Part shown: positions 30,762-39,323 of the stretch, one piece after another | Numbering within the stretch: the first letter of the stretch is position 1 | Layout of the letters: the number at the start of each line of letters is the position of its first letter | From: a virus | Strand: one strand, 5' to 3' | IMG/VR virus record: IMGVR_UViG_3300042562_001017 | Span: 1-64,000 of that record | DNA length: 64,000 nt | Notes under the pieces: model-generated | What the model saw: the letters and a program-made list of their open reading frames with translations, nothing else | Database searches by the model: none | Told to the model about the DNA's origin: nothing | Made by a program: the position numbers and the translations under genes

Positions 30762-32210
30762 ATGGCACAATTTCTAACAGACCAAGTGTGGAATGAACAA
30801 ATGAAAAGCAATGATGCTTCTTTCGCTCGTTTAATTAACTCACAACCTGACAAAATCGCTCCTGTACTCACACATATGATGGGTCAAGAGAGTTCACGTT
30901 TCCCTCTTATGTACCTTTCTGAAGGTATGCAAGCTATTCAAGAAGTAGATGGTGACGAATTCGAGTATGATGTAATTGGACGTATGATGAAAGCAGTTCC
31001 TTTACAAGCTCCTCCTACTGGTTCTTATTCTACATCTTTCGGTGTATCTGGAACTGAAGCAACTTTATTCTTCAACGAAGGTATTTTCCCTGTAGGATAT
31101 ACTATTCTTTCTCCTTTAGGTTATCAATTACGTATTACTAGTAGAGATAACGCTAACGGTAACTGGGCTTACAAAGTAAAATTAGTAGCTAAAAATCTTT
31201 CTGAAACTTTACCTGCAAGTGAATTAGCAACTGGTGCGTTATACGCTTCTGGTTGGAACTCGGTAGCAAGTTTTGGTTCATTCGGTTCACTTTCTACTAG
31301 CACTGCTCCTGTTAAAGTACGTGGTGATGTAGGTACTATTCGTAAAGGTTACGCTTATGAAGGTAACATTAAGTATCGTAAAGCTAAAACTGTACAATTA
31401 GACACTAAAGGTGGAGGTACTAAAGAAATGTATTGGCCTTACGAAGAGTATCAGCATAACTTAAGTTTCCGTATTGAATGTGAAACTAACTACTGGTATT
31501 CAAAATCTAATCGTGATGCTTATGGTGTTATCAATGAGCGTGACGAACAAGGTAATCCTATTGTAAGGGGTTCAGGTATGTTTGAGCAAATCTCTAATAA
31601 AGATACTTATGGTACTTTAACTGCTGATAAAATTGACCAAACAATTCGTGATACTTTCTACGGTATGAGTGATGCTGAAAATAAAGTAATTACTCTTTTC
31701 ACTGGTGTGGGTGGACGTATGGCTTTTGATAATGCAATGAAAGCTGAATTGTCAAATAGAGGTTACATCAAGTTAACTGACAACAAATTCGTTGGTGGTT
31801 CTGGATATAACTTGAGCTTAGGTGGTTTCTTTGATACATATCAACATGTTGATGGTTACAAAGTTATTATCAAAACTGCTTCTCTTTTTGATAACGGACC
31901 TCAAGCTTTAGCCAGTCCTAAACATCCTAACTATCCTAACTTACCTCTTGAGTCTTTCCGTATGGCTTTCACAGATACTTCTACTTATGATGGTATGAGT
32001 AACTTAGTTATGGTAAGCAAAAAAGGACGTAGTATGTTACGTGGTATGGTAAAAGGTATCAACGAAGCTGCTTCTGGAACTAGTTTCTCAGCTAATGATA
32101 CTATTTCTACTGATAAAGACGGTAGTTCAGTACATTTCTTAAAAGCTGGTCAAGTTGTACTTAGAAGGTTTAACACTTCTATCGACTTAACTTGTACAGC
32201 AGGTTTATAG
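30762..32210 (+). CDS. Major capsid protein
   Basis: The 482-residue protein sits after portal and scaffold-like genes and before a strong terminator. It uses CGT for arginine, while neighbours mostly use AGA, a sign of very high expression. The sequence (start MAQFLTDQVWNEQMKSND) and the mixed strand-helix content with a long N-terminal arm fit an HK97-fold crAss-like capsid protein. It should form the icosahedral shell. Confidence 0.78.
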   Translation: MAQFLTDQVWNEQMKSNDASFARLINSQPDKIAPVLTHMMGQESSRFPLMYLSEGMQAIQEVDGDEFEYDVIGRMMKAVPLQAPPTGSYSTSFGVSGTEATLFFNEGIFPVGYTILSPLGYQLRITSRDNANGNWAYKVKLVAKNLSETLPASELATGALYASGWNSVASFGSFGSLSTSTAPVKVRGDVGTIRKGYAYEGNIKYRKAKTVQLDTKGGGTKEMYWPYEEYQHNLSFRIECETNYWYSKSNRDAYGVINERDEQGNPIVRGSGMFEQISNKDTYGTLTADKIDQTIRDTFYGMSDAENKVITLFTGVGGRMAFDNAMKAELSNRGYIKLTDNKFVGGSGYNLSLGGFFDTYQHVDGYKVIIKTASLFDNGPQALASPKHPNYPNLPLESFRMAFTDTSTYDGMSNLVMVSKKGRSMLRGMVKGINEAASGTSFSANDTISTDKDGSSVHFLKAGQVVLRRFNTSIDLTCTAGL

Positions 32211-32218
32211 TTTTAAAT

Positions 32219-32248
32219 AAGTGAGGGAGAGTAAAATCTCTCTCACTT
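32219..32248 (+). terminator. Intrinsic terminator after the capsid gene
   Basis: A 12-bp stem with one G-U pair (arms 32219-32230 and 32237-32248, loop GTAAAA) is followed by TTATTTTT. It isolates the capsid transcript, allowing very high capsid mRNA without equal downstream expression. Confidence 0.85.
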
Positions 32249-32300
32249 TATTTTTAAATAAACTAAAATTAAAAACAATTAAAATAAAACGATAAAGAAA

Positions 32301-33179
32301 ATGAAAACGATTAAGATTCAAAGAAAAGAAGTACGAAGACATGGCGTACACATTAGTTTAACTCAAGAAAGGTCTGCTACAATTGGTGGATTTCTTTTAA
32401 AGTCTGGTGCAGTAGGCACAGGTATTACATTTGAAGAAATGAAAAAATGGATGCCAGGAGTTTTAGGAGTAGAAAGTACTGACCCTAAATTTAGACAAGA
32501 GGTAAACAGGTATTTTAACAATATTATGATTACTGTTCCTTATGAAGGAAAAGAACTTAATATTACAATTGATGAAAATGGTGAACCTGAAGTATTGGAA
32601 GATTATTTGAGATATAAGTTTTGTTTGCAACATCCTAAAGTAGCTGATTCAAAAGTTTCTGCTGATGTTGACCAATACAAAGAATATTATATTGAAGACC
32701 AAGCTTTAGAATTAACTAAACGTACAACTAAACTTAAATCAAAAACTAATGCTACAATTAAATTTGCAGAATTAATTAATGATGAAGTGAAACTTGATTG
32801 GGTTCTTAGAGAATTAACTACTAAATATCCAAAAGAATTAGGTTCTATTACAAGACTTACTTCTTTAAGTAGAGAAGAAAAAGAACTTAAGGTTTCTGAA
32901 ATTTTTGATAAAGACCCTGAATACTTTATGAGTGTCGTATCTGACCCAGACTTGTTATTCAAAGCACAAATTGCTTCAATGGTTGAAAGTCAAATTATTC
33001 AAAAAGTAGGTAACGAGTATGTTTATGGTTCTGAACCATTAGGTAATTTAGATGCATCTATTGCTTATTTAAAGAATCCTAATAACTCCGAAGCTTATGT
33101 TATTATGTTAGCTAAACTTAATAATATGGGAATTGGTTTTAGACAAAAAGAAACTAAAAAAGTAGAAAAAACAAAATAA
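32301..33179 (+). CDS. Hypothetical virion-associated protein (292 aa)
   Basis: The protein begins with a strand-rich ~90 residues and continues with helices, ending in a Lys-rich tail (KKVEKTK). It follows the capsid terminator with its own leader and precedes a hairpin and the tRNA-Met. I recognise no family; in this position a head-completion or capsid-associated role is plausible. Confidence 0.55.
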   Translation: MKTIKIQRKEVRRHGVHISLTQERSATIGGFLLKSGAVGTGITFEEMKKWMPGVLGVESTDPKFRQEVNRYFNNIMITVPYEGKELNITIDENGEPEVLEDYLRYKFCLQHPKVADSKVSADVDQYKEYYIEDQALELTKRTTKLKSKTNATIKFAELINDEVKLDWVLRELTTKYPKELGSITRLTSLSREEKELKVSEIFDKDPEYFMSVVSDPDLLFKAQIASMVESQIIQKVGNEYVYGSEPLGNLDASIAYLKNPNNSEAYVIMLAKLNNMGIGFRQKETKKVEKTK

Positions 33180-33184
33180 AAAAT

Positions 33185-33208
33185 CTTTCCGAGAGCAATC
33201 TCGGAAAG
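33185..33208 (+). terminator. 10-bp GC-rich hairpin before the tRNA
   Basis: Arms 33185-33194 and 33199-33208 are perfectly complementary, with a GCAA tetraloop. The U-tract is weak (TATATTG), so it may serve as attenuator or as a 5' processing signal for the tRNA that starts 6 nt later. Confidence 0.55.
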
Positions 33209-33213
33209 TATAT

Positions 33214-33285
33214 TGTGGGGTAGAGAAGTGGCATCTCATTAGGCTCATAACCTAAAGTTCGTTGGTTCGATTCCAGCTCCCGCAA
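33214..33285 (+). tRNA. tRNA-Met (CAT)
   Basis: All arms are present in 72 nt: acceptor TGTGGGG with TCCCGCA, D stem GAGA/TCTC, anticodon stem TTAGG/CCTAA with loop CTCATAA giving anticodon CAT, and T arm GTTGG/CCAGC around TTCGATT. CCA is not encoded (ACAA follows). It lies between two virion genes and 14 nt before the next ATG. It resembles an elongator Met tRNA; a CAT anticodon can also be Ile2 after lysidine modification. Confidence 0.9.
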
Positions 33286-33298
33286 CAATTTAAATACT

Positions 33299-34360
33299 AT
33301 GAATATAAAAGAAATGCATACGTCTATTGCTACTGAAATGAATAAAATCAATTCAGCTTTGTTTGAGAACATTCTTGAACAAGAGGTAGACTTTGCACTT
33401 AACAATAGTATTTTAAGATTTATAAAACAAAGATATAATGCTACTTCAAATCTAAAAGGTAAAGGATTTGAGATGAGTCAAAAAAGAATTGATGACCTTA
33501 GAACTTTAGTTACTAATTATTCAGCTAAAGCATTCTTACCTGTTTCTTTTGACCCAGACATAAATGAAAAAGTAGTTTTTTATTTTCCTGGTGATTATAT
33601 GTTTGCAGTAAATTCTAGATTTAAAGTTGCAGAAAATGATTGTGGTACTTTTACTTATGCTTCTGCTAGTTTAACTACAAACATAAGTACTTTTGATTTT
33701 AGCTTAGTTACTGATTGGACATTATTTAGATTAAAAAATCTTACTAGTGGTTATGTATTAAATTTAGGTTCTGGAGCTAGTAACTATAATACTACTGAAG
33801 ATTTAACTTTTGTTATTAGAATTATTTTACAAAAGTTAAGAGAGAACTATAACTATTCTGAATATGAATTTTATTATGAATATTACAATGGTTCTTATTT
33901 TAAGAATCAATTAGTTATTGTAAATAAAACAACTACTACTTGGCAGTATTCTATTGATAATGGAGTTAGTTATGTTAATTTAGCTACTTCAAGTAATGTT
34001 AAAACACATTATACTAACGCACCTACTATTAGTGTTGCTGGAAAATTAGTTCAAGAAGATGATATATTTGCAATGCAAGTAGACCCATTTAACAAAACTG
34101 TTTCTGATTTTCCTTTATTTTATACATCTAACTACAACTTTAACATATACATAGATAGAAATATTTTTGTTGTAACAGATGTTATTTTGTCTTATCTTCG
34201 CACCCCAAGAACTGTATCGTATTTTCTTAATCAAGATTGTGATTTACCAGACCACACACATCCTGAAATAGTAAGTATGACAGTTGATTACCTTCTAGAA
34301 GCAGTGCAAGCTGGTGATAGATATAAAACGCATCAAGAAATTGTTGCAACTAATGAATAA
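33299..34360 (+). CDS. Structural protein, probable head-tail or ring component
   Basis: The 353-residue protein starts with a helical domain (residues 1-75) containing LEQEVDFALNN and then has a strand-rich region with aromatic repeats. This mix and its position after capsid genes suit a connector or ring protein in crAss-like virions. No specific family recognised. It starts 14 nt after the tRNA. Confidence 0.5.
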   Translation: MNIKEMHTSIATEMNKINSALFENILEQEVDFALNNSILRFIKQRYNATSNLKGKGFEMSQKRIDDLRTLVTNYSAKAFLPVSFDPDINEKVVFYFPGDYMFAVNSRFKVAENDCGTFTYASASLTTNISTFDFSLVTDWTLFRLKNLTSGYVLNLGSGASNYNTTEDLTFVIRIILQKLRENYNYSEYEFYYEYYNGSYFKNQLVIVNKTTTTWQYSIDNGVSYVNLATSSNVKTHYTNAPTISVAGKLVQEDDIFAMQVDPFNKTVSDFPLFYTSNYNFNIYIDRNIFVVTDVILSYLRTPRTVSYFLNQDCDLPDHTHPEIVSMTVDYLLEAVQAGDRYKTHQEIVATNE

Positions 34361-34397
34361 TTTTTTTTAATTAATAACAAATAAACAAAACAAAACA

Positions 34398-35735
34398 ATG
34401 TCAAAGACTGTTTTATTCGGAAATGCCGCAGCTTACTCAGCTAAAGCAAACCCTGCCCTTTTAGCTTCTGGAGAAATTGGAATTTACTCTATCGCTGAAA
34501 CTGGTGCTTTTACACTAATTACTACTACTTGTAGTGCTGCTCAAAAGCAATTGCCTATTATGATTGCTCAAGGTGGAGTTACTGGTGGTAATTTTAAAAG
34601 TGTAATTATCTATCCTAACGGTATCGTTAAGGCTGGTGCTACTGCATTACCTTACGTTGCTGCTGTACCTAATGTTGATATTGTAGGTTATGCTGGTTCT
34701 GGTTCAGACACTATTCAAGCTAGTGTTGCTGGAACTTACAACTTAACTATAACAAACACTTCTTTAGGAACTGTTCCAATGCCATTTAACTTGGCTTCTT
34801 TGTATTACCAAAACGCTGCTCAAGCAACTCCTTTTCAGGTAGCTTACGATTGGGCTAAAGCTGTTAACGGTAAAACATTAAATGCTTCTTTGTTTCCTTA
34901 TGACAGATTTGTGTTTGCTTCAGTTTTAACTAACCAAGCTTCAACTCAATTAGTAACTTCAGCTCCTGCAAACGTAACTGGTACATTTGTAAATGGTTCA
35001 ACTAGTGTAACTTTATCTGGTTCAACTGCTGGTGGTACTACTCCATTGTCAGTAGGTAGTTTTATTCGTGTAGGTCATGCAACTACTACTACTTTACCTG
35101 TTTACAAAATTGCTTCAATGCCATCAGCTACAAGTATCATTCTTGATGCTCCTTACGTAAACGAAAGTTTAACTGTTGGTGCTACTGTTGCTACTGTTGC
35201 TTTAGGTAGATTAGATGCTGCTCCTGATGTTAGTGATTTAGCTGGTGTTAGATTAGCTTCAAGAGGTAACTGGTTTGACGGAAGTTCATTTACTGAATTA
35301 AGACCTAACACTTCTATTGCTACTGGTGTATCTGGAAATGCTTTAGGAACTGTAATTGTTCATAATGGTAGTGCTTCTCAATCTTACTTAGCTGCTTCAG
35401 GTGCTGTTACTTCAGGTGTTTTCAACATCGGTTATGGTATCGGATATCAAGCTAGAAAGCAAGAACTTCAATGGCAAGGTTACCAAGGTAACATGAACAG
35501 AAGTTTCTTACCTTACGCAGTTCAATATTTCTCTTCAGAAACTTCTTTGTATGATGGTTACTCTGTAATTTACAGAAGTTTTCCTAATAACGGAGCTAAT
35601 GATGGAAATGCAAAAGAAGAAATGCATGATGTTCAAATATTCTGTATTAACGCTGGTGGTTCTGGAAGTGTTGCTACTAACGCTTTAGTAACTGCAAGTA
35701 TTCCTACAATCTTGAGTTCATACATTAACGCATAG
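34398..35735 (+). CDS. Abundant virion protein, possible auxiliary capsid or tail protein
   Basis: The 445-residue protein is rich in Ala, Gly, Ser and Thr with many predicted strands, and carries an Ig-like repeated Ser/Thr section at about 190-260. It has a clean leader and a strong terminator, like the capsid gene. A second major structural protein, such as an auxiliary capsid, head-spike or tail protein, is likely. Confidence 0.6.
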   Translation: MSKTVLFGNAAAYSAKANPALLASGEIGIYSIAETGAFTLITTTCSAAQKQLPIMIAQGGVTGGNFKSVIIYPNGIVKAGATALPYVAAVPNVDIVGYAGSGSDTIQASVAGTYNLTITNTSLGTVPMPFNLASLYYQNAAQATPFQVAYDWAKAVNGKTLNASLFPYDRFVFASVLTNQASTQLVTSAPANVTGTFVNGSTSVTLSGSTAGGTTPLSVGSFIRVGHATTTTLPVYKIASMPSATSIILDAPYVNESLTVGATVATVALGRLDAAPDVSDLAGVRLASRGNWFDGSSFTELRPNTSIATGVSGNALGTVIVHNGSASQSYLAASGAVTSGVFNIGYGIGYQARKQELQWQGYQGNMNRSFLPYAVQYFSSETSLYDGYSVIYRSFPNNGANDGNAKEEMHDVQIFCINAGGSGSVATNALVTASIPTILSSYINA

Positions 35736-35757
35736 TAAATTCTGATTTTTAATTTTA

Positions 35758-35787
35758 AAAAGCCATTACTTAATTGTAATGGCTTTT
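35758..35787 (+). terminator. Intrinsic terminator
   Basis: A 12-bp stem (arms 35758-35769 and 35776-35787, loop TTAATT) ends in a long T run. It follows the 445-aa gene and precedes a TATCTTTG promoter box. Confidence 0.85.
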
Positions 35788-35817
35788 TTTATTTATATTT
35801 TTTTTTAAAATAAATAC

Positions 35818-35825
35818 TATCTTTG
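35818..35825 (+). promoter_or_regulatory. Late promoter -7 box (TATCTTTG)
   Basis: TATCTTTG follows the terminator by about 30 bp and precedes the ATG at 35844 by 18 bp. A T-rich stretch lies at the -33 position. The terminator-promoter arrangement makes a new unit start likely. Confidence 0.5.
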
Positions 35826-35843
35826 TAATATAATATTATAAAT

Positions 35844-36263
35844 ATGACAAGAAATACATTAGGTGGTTCTCTTCTTCAAAATGAAGATAGAATAGTTATA
35901 GAAAGAAAAGGTGTTCCTTCTGAAGTTTCATTAAGAAATTTTAGAAAATATACTAATGGAACTGAACCTTTAATAGTTTCAGGTAGTACTTTAGAATTAG
36001 ATTTTGCTAATGCTTTACTATTTGATATAACTTTAACAGCAGCTGCAACATTTACTTTTGTTAATGCTACACCAGGTGTTTACGTTATGAAGTTAACTCA
36101 AGGTGGTTCAGGTAGTAATACTGTAACGTTTCCTTCTAACGTAAAATGGTCTGGAGCAACTCCTCCAACACTTACTACAACAGTAGGAGCTTGGGATTAT
36201 ATAACTTTTGTATTTGATGGAACTTATTTCTCAGCAACTTCAATTCTTAATTTTGTAGTATAA
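35844..36263 (+). CDS. Small fibre-type protein (139 aa)
   Basis: The strand-rich protein has an N-terminal attachment-like region and a C-terminal module (VYVMKLTQGGSGSNTVTF, a W, then TTTVGAWDYITFVFDG) seen in tail-fibre and needle proteins of Bacteroidota phages. It is likely an adaptor or short fibre. Its stop overlaps the next start. Confidence 0.6.
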   Translation: MTRNTLGGSLLQNEDRIVIERKGVPSEVSLRNFRKYTNGTEPLIVSGSTLELDFANALLFDITLTAAATFTFVNATPGVYVMKLTQGGSGSNTVTFPSNVKWSGATPPTLTTTVGAWDYITFVFDGTYFSATSILNFVV

Positions 36264-37720
36264 TGTATCCATTTAGTTTTTTAGGAGGCGCAGCAATAGA
36301 CGCACAAGCACAAGCGCACTACGATAGAGTAATAGCTGATGGCGGTTTAGTTCCTAGCGGATTAAGTGGCGTTAATGCCTTTTTTACTACTGTTAAAACC
36401 ATTTATGCAACCTCAGATATAACAACGGCTATTAGTGTTGGTTTAGATGCGCAGGTGCTAGGCTATAAACTTGGAGCGGGTGCGGGTACTACTTTAGGGC
36501 AAGCAGCGCAAAAACTTTATTCATGCAGCGGGGCAAGTGGTGACGTGGAGCAAACAACCGCAGCAAGTCAGCCGCTTTTATTGGTTTATGAGGGGGTGAA
36601 TTATTGGTGGAGTAGTGGGGTAAGTGGAAACTATTGTTCAACACCTAATTCAGCGGCTAATCAAATTACGGGGGATATTGAGATTATTGTTAAATTAAAT
36701 ATTTTTGACATTTCTGCTTCAAAAAATATTCTCGGAAAATTCCCTGCTTCGGCGGGCAATTTTCAGTATGAATTTGCACTTGTTGGTAATAAGTTTTCTT
36801 TCTTCTTCTCACAGAATGGCACAAGTTATATTGGAATAGATAGTAGTTCAATTGTGGGTATAATTTCTAATAATACCAACTATTTTATCAAATTTACTCG
36901 TGTATCATCAAGTGGAACGTATGCTTTTTATTACTCAACAGATGGAATTACTTATACACTAATAAATAATGGTACTAGCACTTCAGGTTCTATGTATAAT
37001 GGTAATGCAATACTTGAAATAGGTGCAGCAGAAGGTGGGGCATCTCCATTTAATGGCAAGATTTACCGAGTAACTCTTTCAAATACAATTGGCGGAAATC
37101 CTGTAGTCGACTTCAACCCTAGCCAATACAACGCAGCAACAAGTCAAACACAATGGACAAGTTCAACGGGAGAGATTTGGTCGGTACAAACGGGAACTGC
37201 AACAACGGGGTATAAAGGTGTTTTGGTGGATAGGACAATAACTATGTTTGACGGAATAGAAGATTTTCTACAAAACCCTACTATTTTAAGAGGCGATATT
37301 TGTAGTCAATATTTAGTTTATAAAACTGAAAACGCAATTGGAAGCGGTATAACAATAATAGATTCAGCATCATCGGCTTGGCAAAATGCATTTACTCCAG
37401 AATCTTCAAATATGAGATTGTATATGAATGGTTCAGCAGGAAACGTTTCAAAATCATTAAATACGCTTTTAACTATGTATACAACTACTAATAATCAAGG
37501 TGTATCTAATAGTATTCAAAAAAATAATGATACACCAACTACTAACGCTTATACTCCTGCACTATCAGGAACGGGTTTAAGTATTGGTAAATTAGCAAAT
37601 CTTGCATTTTACCAAAAAGGGAATGTTCAAACTTATATTTCTGCTATTGGAGTTAATACAACAACTATAAGAACAGATATGTATAATTATATCAGGTCAA
37701 TAAACAACTCAGCATTTTAA
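36263..37720 (+). CDS. Tail-fibre protein with LamG-like domain
   Basis: The N-terminal ~110 residues of 485 (AHYDRVIADGG, then a YKLGAGAGTT segment) resemble phage fibre openings. Residues ~130-290 form a LamG/concanavalin-like region (FSFFFSQNGTSYIGID, ILEIGAAEGG), which often binds sugars. The gene is clearly more GC-rich than its neighbours and uses GCG, GGG and GTG codons. It is a candidate receptor-binding protein gained by exchange. Confidence 0.65.
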   Translation: MYPFSFLGGAAIDAQAQAHYDRVIADGGLVPSGLSGVNAFFTTVKTIYATSDITTAISVGLDAQVLGYKLGAGAGTTLGQAAQKLYSCSGASGDVEQTTAASQPLLLVYEGVNYWWSSGVSGNYCSTPNSAANQITGDIEIIVKLNIFDISASKNILGKFPASAGNFQYEFALVGNKFSFFFSQNGTSYIGIDSSSIVGIISNNTNYFIKFTRVSSSGTYAFYYSTDGITYTLINNGTSTSGSMYNGNAILEIGAAEGGASPFNGKIYRVTLSNTIGGNPVVDFNPSQYNAATSQTQWTSSTGEIWSVQTGTATTGYKGVLVDRTITMFDGIEDFLQNPTILRGDICSQYLVYKTENAIGSGITIIDSASSAWQNAFTPESSNMRLYMNGSAGNVSKSLNTLLTMYTTTNNQGVSNSIQKNNDTPTTNAYTPALSGTGLSIGKLANLAFYQKGNVQTYISAIGVNTTTIRTDMYNYIRSINNSAF

Positions 37721-37722
37721 TT

Positions 37723-37977
37723 ATGATAGAACCAACACAAATTTACCCTTGCTTTTATGCTTGCAAAAATGAAAGCGAGTTTGAATCTTTAGATACACAA
37801 GCCTGCGAATTGTTAGACTTTCCTAATGCGGGGGCGAGCGATTATTGTAACCCAATTATTGATGTTAACGGGGTTTATTATTTTATTGTTAACCCTGAGG
37901 TTAGCAGTTTAGTTAATTTGGAATTGTGCGTTCCTTATGAAAGCATAGTTTTACCAGAAGTAGCGCCAATAGGATAG
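37723..37977 (+). CDS. Small cysteine-rich hypothetical protein (84 aa)
   Basis: It starts 3 nt after the fibre gene and shares its base composition. Five cysteines are present (YPCFYACKNE and later), with no known motif. It may be a fibre chaperone or tail part. Confidence 0.5.
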   Translation: MIEPTQIYPCFYACKNESEFESLDTQACELLDFPNAGASDYCNPIIDVNGVYYFIVNPEVSSLVNLELCVPYESIVLPEVAPIG

Positions 37978-38011
37978 TTTTGCATAATTATAAAATAAAA
38001 TAAATAAAATA

Positions 38012-38806
38012 ATGGCTTTAAGTACTAAAATAAATTTATCAGTTTCTACTGATTGGAAATCAATTATAATAACTGATTCTACTGGATATGGTATTACTGG
38101 ATATGGTTCTAATCAAGACCCTGTTGGTTTAAGAGAAGCTAGTGGTTCAGGAACAGATATTATTTCTACAAGAATAATTCTTACTTCACCTAGTGATACT
38201 ATTTATACTTTTGATTTAAATGCTAGTCAAGCTTATACTGCAACAATATCTCCTTATACTATAACTAATGTAGCTTTAGGTTTAAATGTTGATGAAATAA
38301 TTGAAGAAGGTATTTGGAAAGTAAGTTATACTCCTTACTTTGCTAATAGTCAAAGTATAAATGTTACAAATAATTCAACAACTGTAACATATGGTGCTTC
38401 ACCTCAATCTTTTACTAATATAGCTAAATTAAAAACAAATGTATCAGGAACTGCTGTGTATTATGATGTTACAGCTATTAATTCTTCAACAAATAATTTT
38501 ACTTTAGCTACACCTTATGCTGCTACAACTACAGTAGGTTATACTAATTATAATGTAGGTTACGAAGCTATTGAACTTATACCTATTTCTAAAACTATTA
38601 AAGATTGTTTAGATTCTAGAGTTGCAGCACTTCCTCAATCAAATTGTCCTTGTAAAGACAAACAAGTAAATACTCTTATGAATAATTATTTGCTTTATGA
38701 TGCTATGTTTATAAACGCTATGTTTAATAATGAACCTAAAGCAATTCAACTTTACGATATACTTTCTAATTATTGTTCAGACTCTGATTGTAAATGTAAT
38801 GGATAA
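38012..38806 (+). CDS. Probable tail structural protein (264 aa)
   Basis: The strand-rich N-terminal ~170 residues resemble structural proteins of tail or baseplate. The C-terminal part is helical with a cysteine cluster (NCPCKDK and later CSDSDCKC). Base composition returns to AT-rich, unlike the gene before it. No specific family recognised. Confidence 0.5.
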   Translation: MALSTKINLSVSTDWKSIIITDSTGYGITGYGSNQDPVGLREASGSGTDIISTRIILTSPSDTIYTFDLNASQAYTATISPYTITNVALGLNVDEIIEEGIWKVSYTPYFANSQSINVTNNSTTVTYGASPQSFTNIAKLKTNVSGTAVYYDVTAINSSTNNFTLATPYAATTTVGYTNYNVGYEAIELIPISKTIKDCLDSRVAALPQSNCPCKDKQVNTLMNNYLLYDAMFINAMFNNEPKAIQLYDILSNYCSDSDCKCNG

Positions 38807-39044
38807 AACTCAAAATCTTTCTGCAATTAACAATATAAATTTGTCTATTCAGAAAATAAGCAATAACTTTGTAAATAAGTTAAGTTTTGGTATAATATCT
38901 AGACAATGTTTAGATGAAGCCAAACTTCTGTACTTGTACAGTCGAATTCTTGAAGATAGAAATTTTATTAATGACTATCTTACTGAAGACGAATATAACG
39001 CTATATATATAGATGTTCAACGTATAACTAAAAAAACAATATGA
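38799..39044 (+). CDS. Small hypothetical protein (81 aa)
   Basis: ATG at 38799 overlaps the previous stop by 8 nt and decides the start over a longer frame within that gene. The protein is helical and Asn/Ile-rich. It overlaps the following gene by 4 nt. Function unknown. Confidence 0.5.
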   Translation: MDKTQNLSAINNINLSIQKISNNFVNKLSFGIISRQCLDEAKLLYLYSRILEDRNFINDYLTEDEYNAIYIDVQRITKKTI

Positions 39045-39322
39045 GTGGATTAACTGCTGGGGAATCATTCCTCAAATCAATTTTAGACCTTTGGAGAAAT
39101 AGAACTGCTAACGGAGTTATTTCTAAATCATACACTTTAACTGCTACACCAACACCTCTTGCAGATTTTAACTGTAAAGCTGTTCAACTATTGACATCTT
39201 CTACAGTTACTTTAGGTAGTGGAGATTCTATAACTTATGCAGGAGGATTACTTCCTTGCAATAATGCTAATAATATATTAGTATCAGGTTCAGGTACTTT
39301 AAATTATTTAATTTTTATTTAA
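39041..39322 (+). CDS. Small virion-type protein (93 aa)
   Basis: A short helix (LTAGESFLKSILDLWRN) precedes a strand-rich region with two cysteines. It resembles small fibre-base or spike proteins seen near tail fibre genes. It precedes the large fibre gene by 1 nt. Confidence 0.5.
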   Translation: MSGLTAGESFLKSILDLWRNRTANGVISKSYTLTATPTPLADFNCKAVQLLTSSTVTLGSGDSITYAGGLLPCNNANNILVSGSGTLNYLIFI

Positions 39323-39323
39323 T

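Noticed and set aside
33181-33210. Strong transcription terminator after the 292-aa gene
   Set aside because: The stem is strong but no U run follows, so termination is uncertain; listed as a weak terminator or processing hairpin only.
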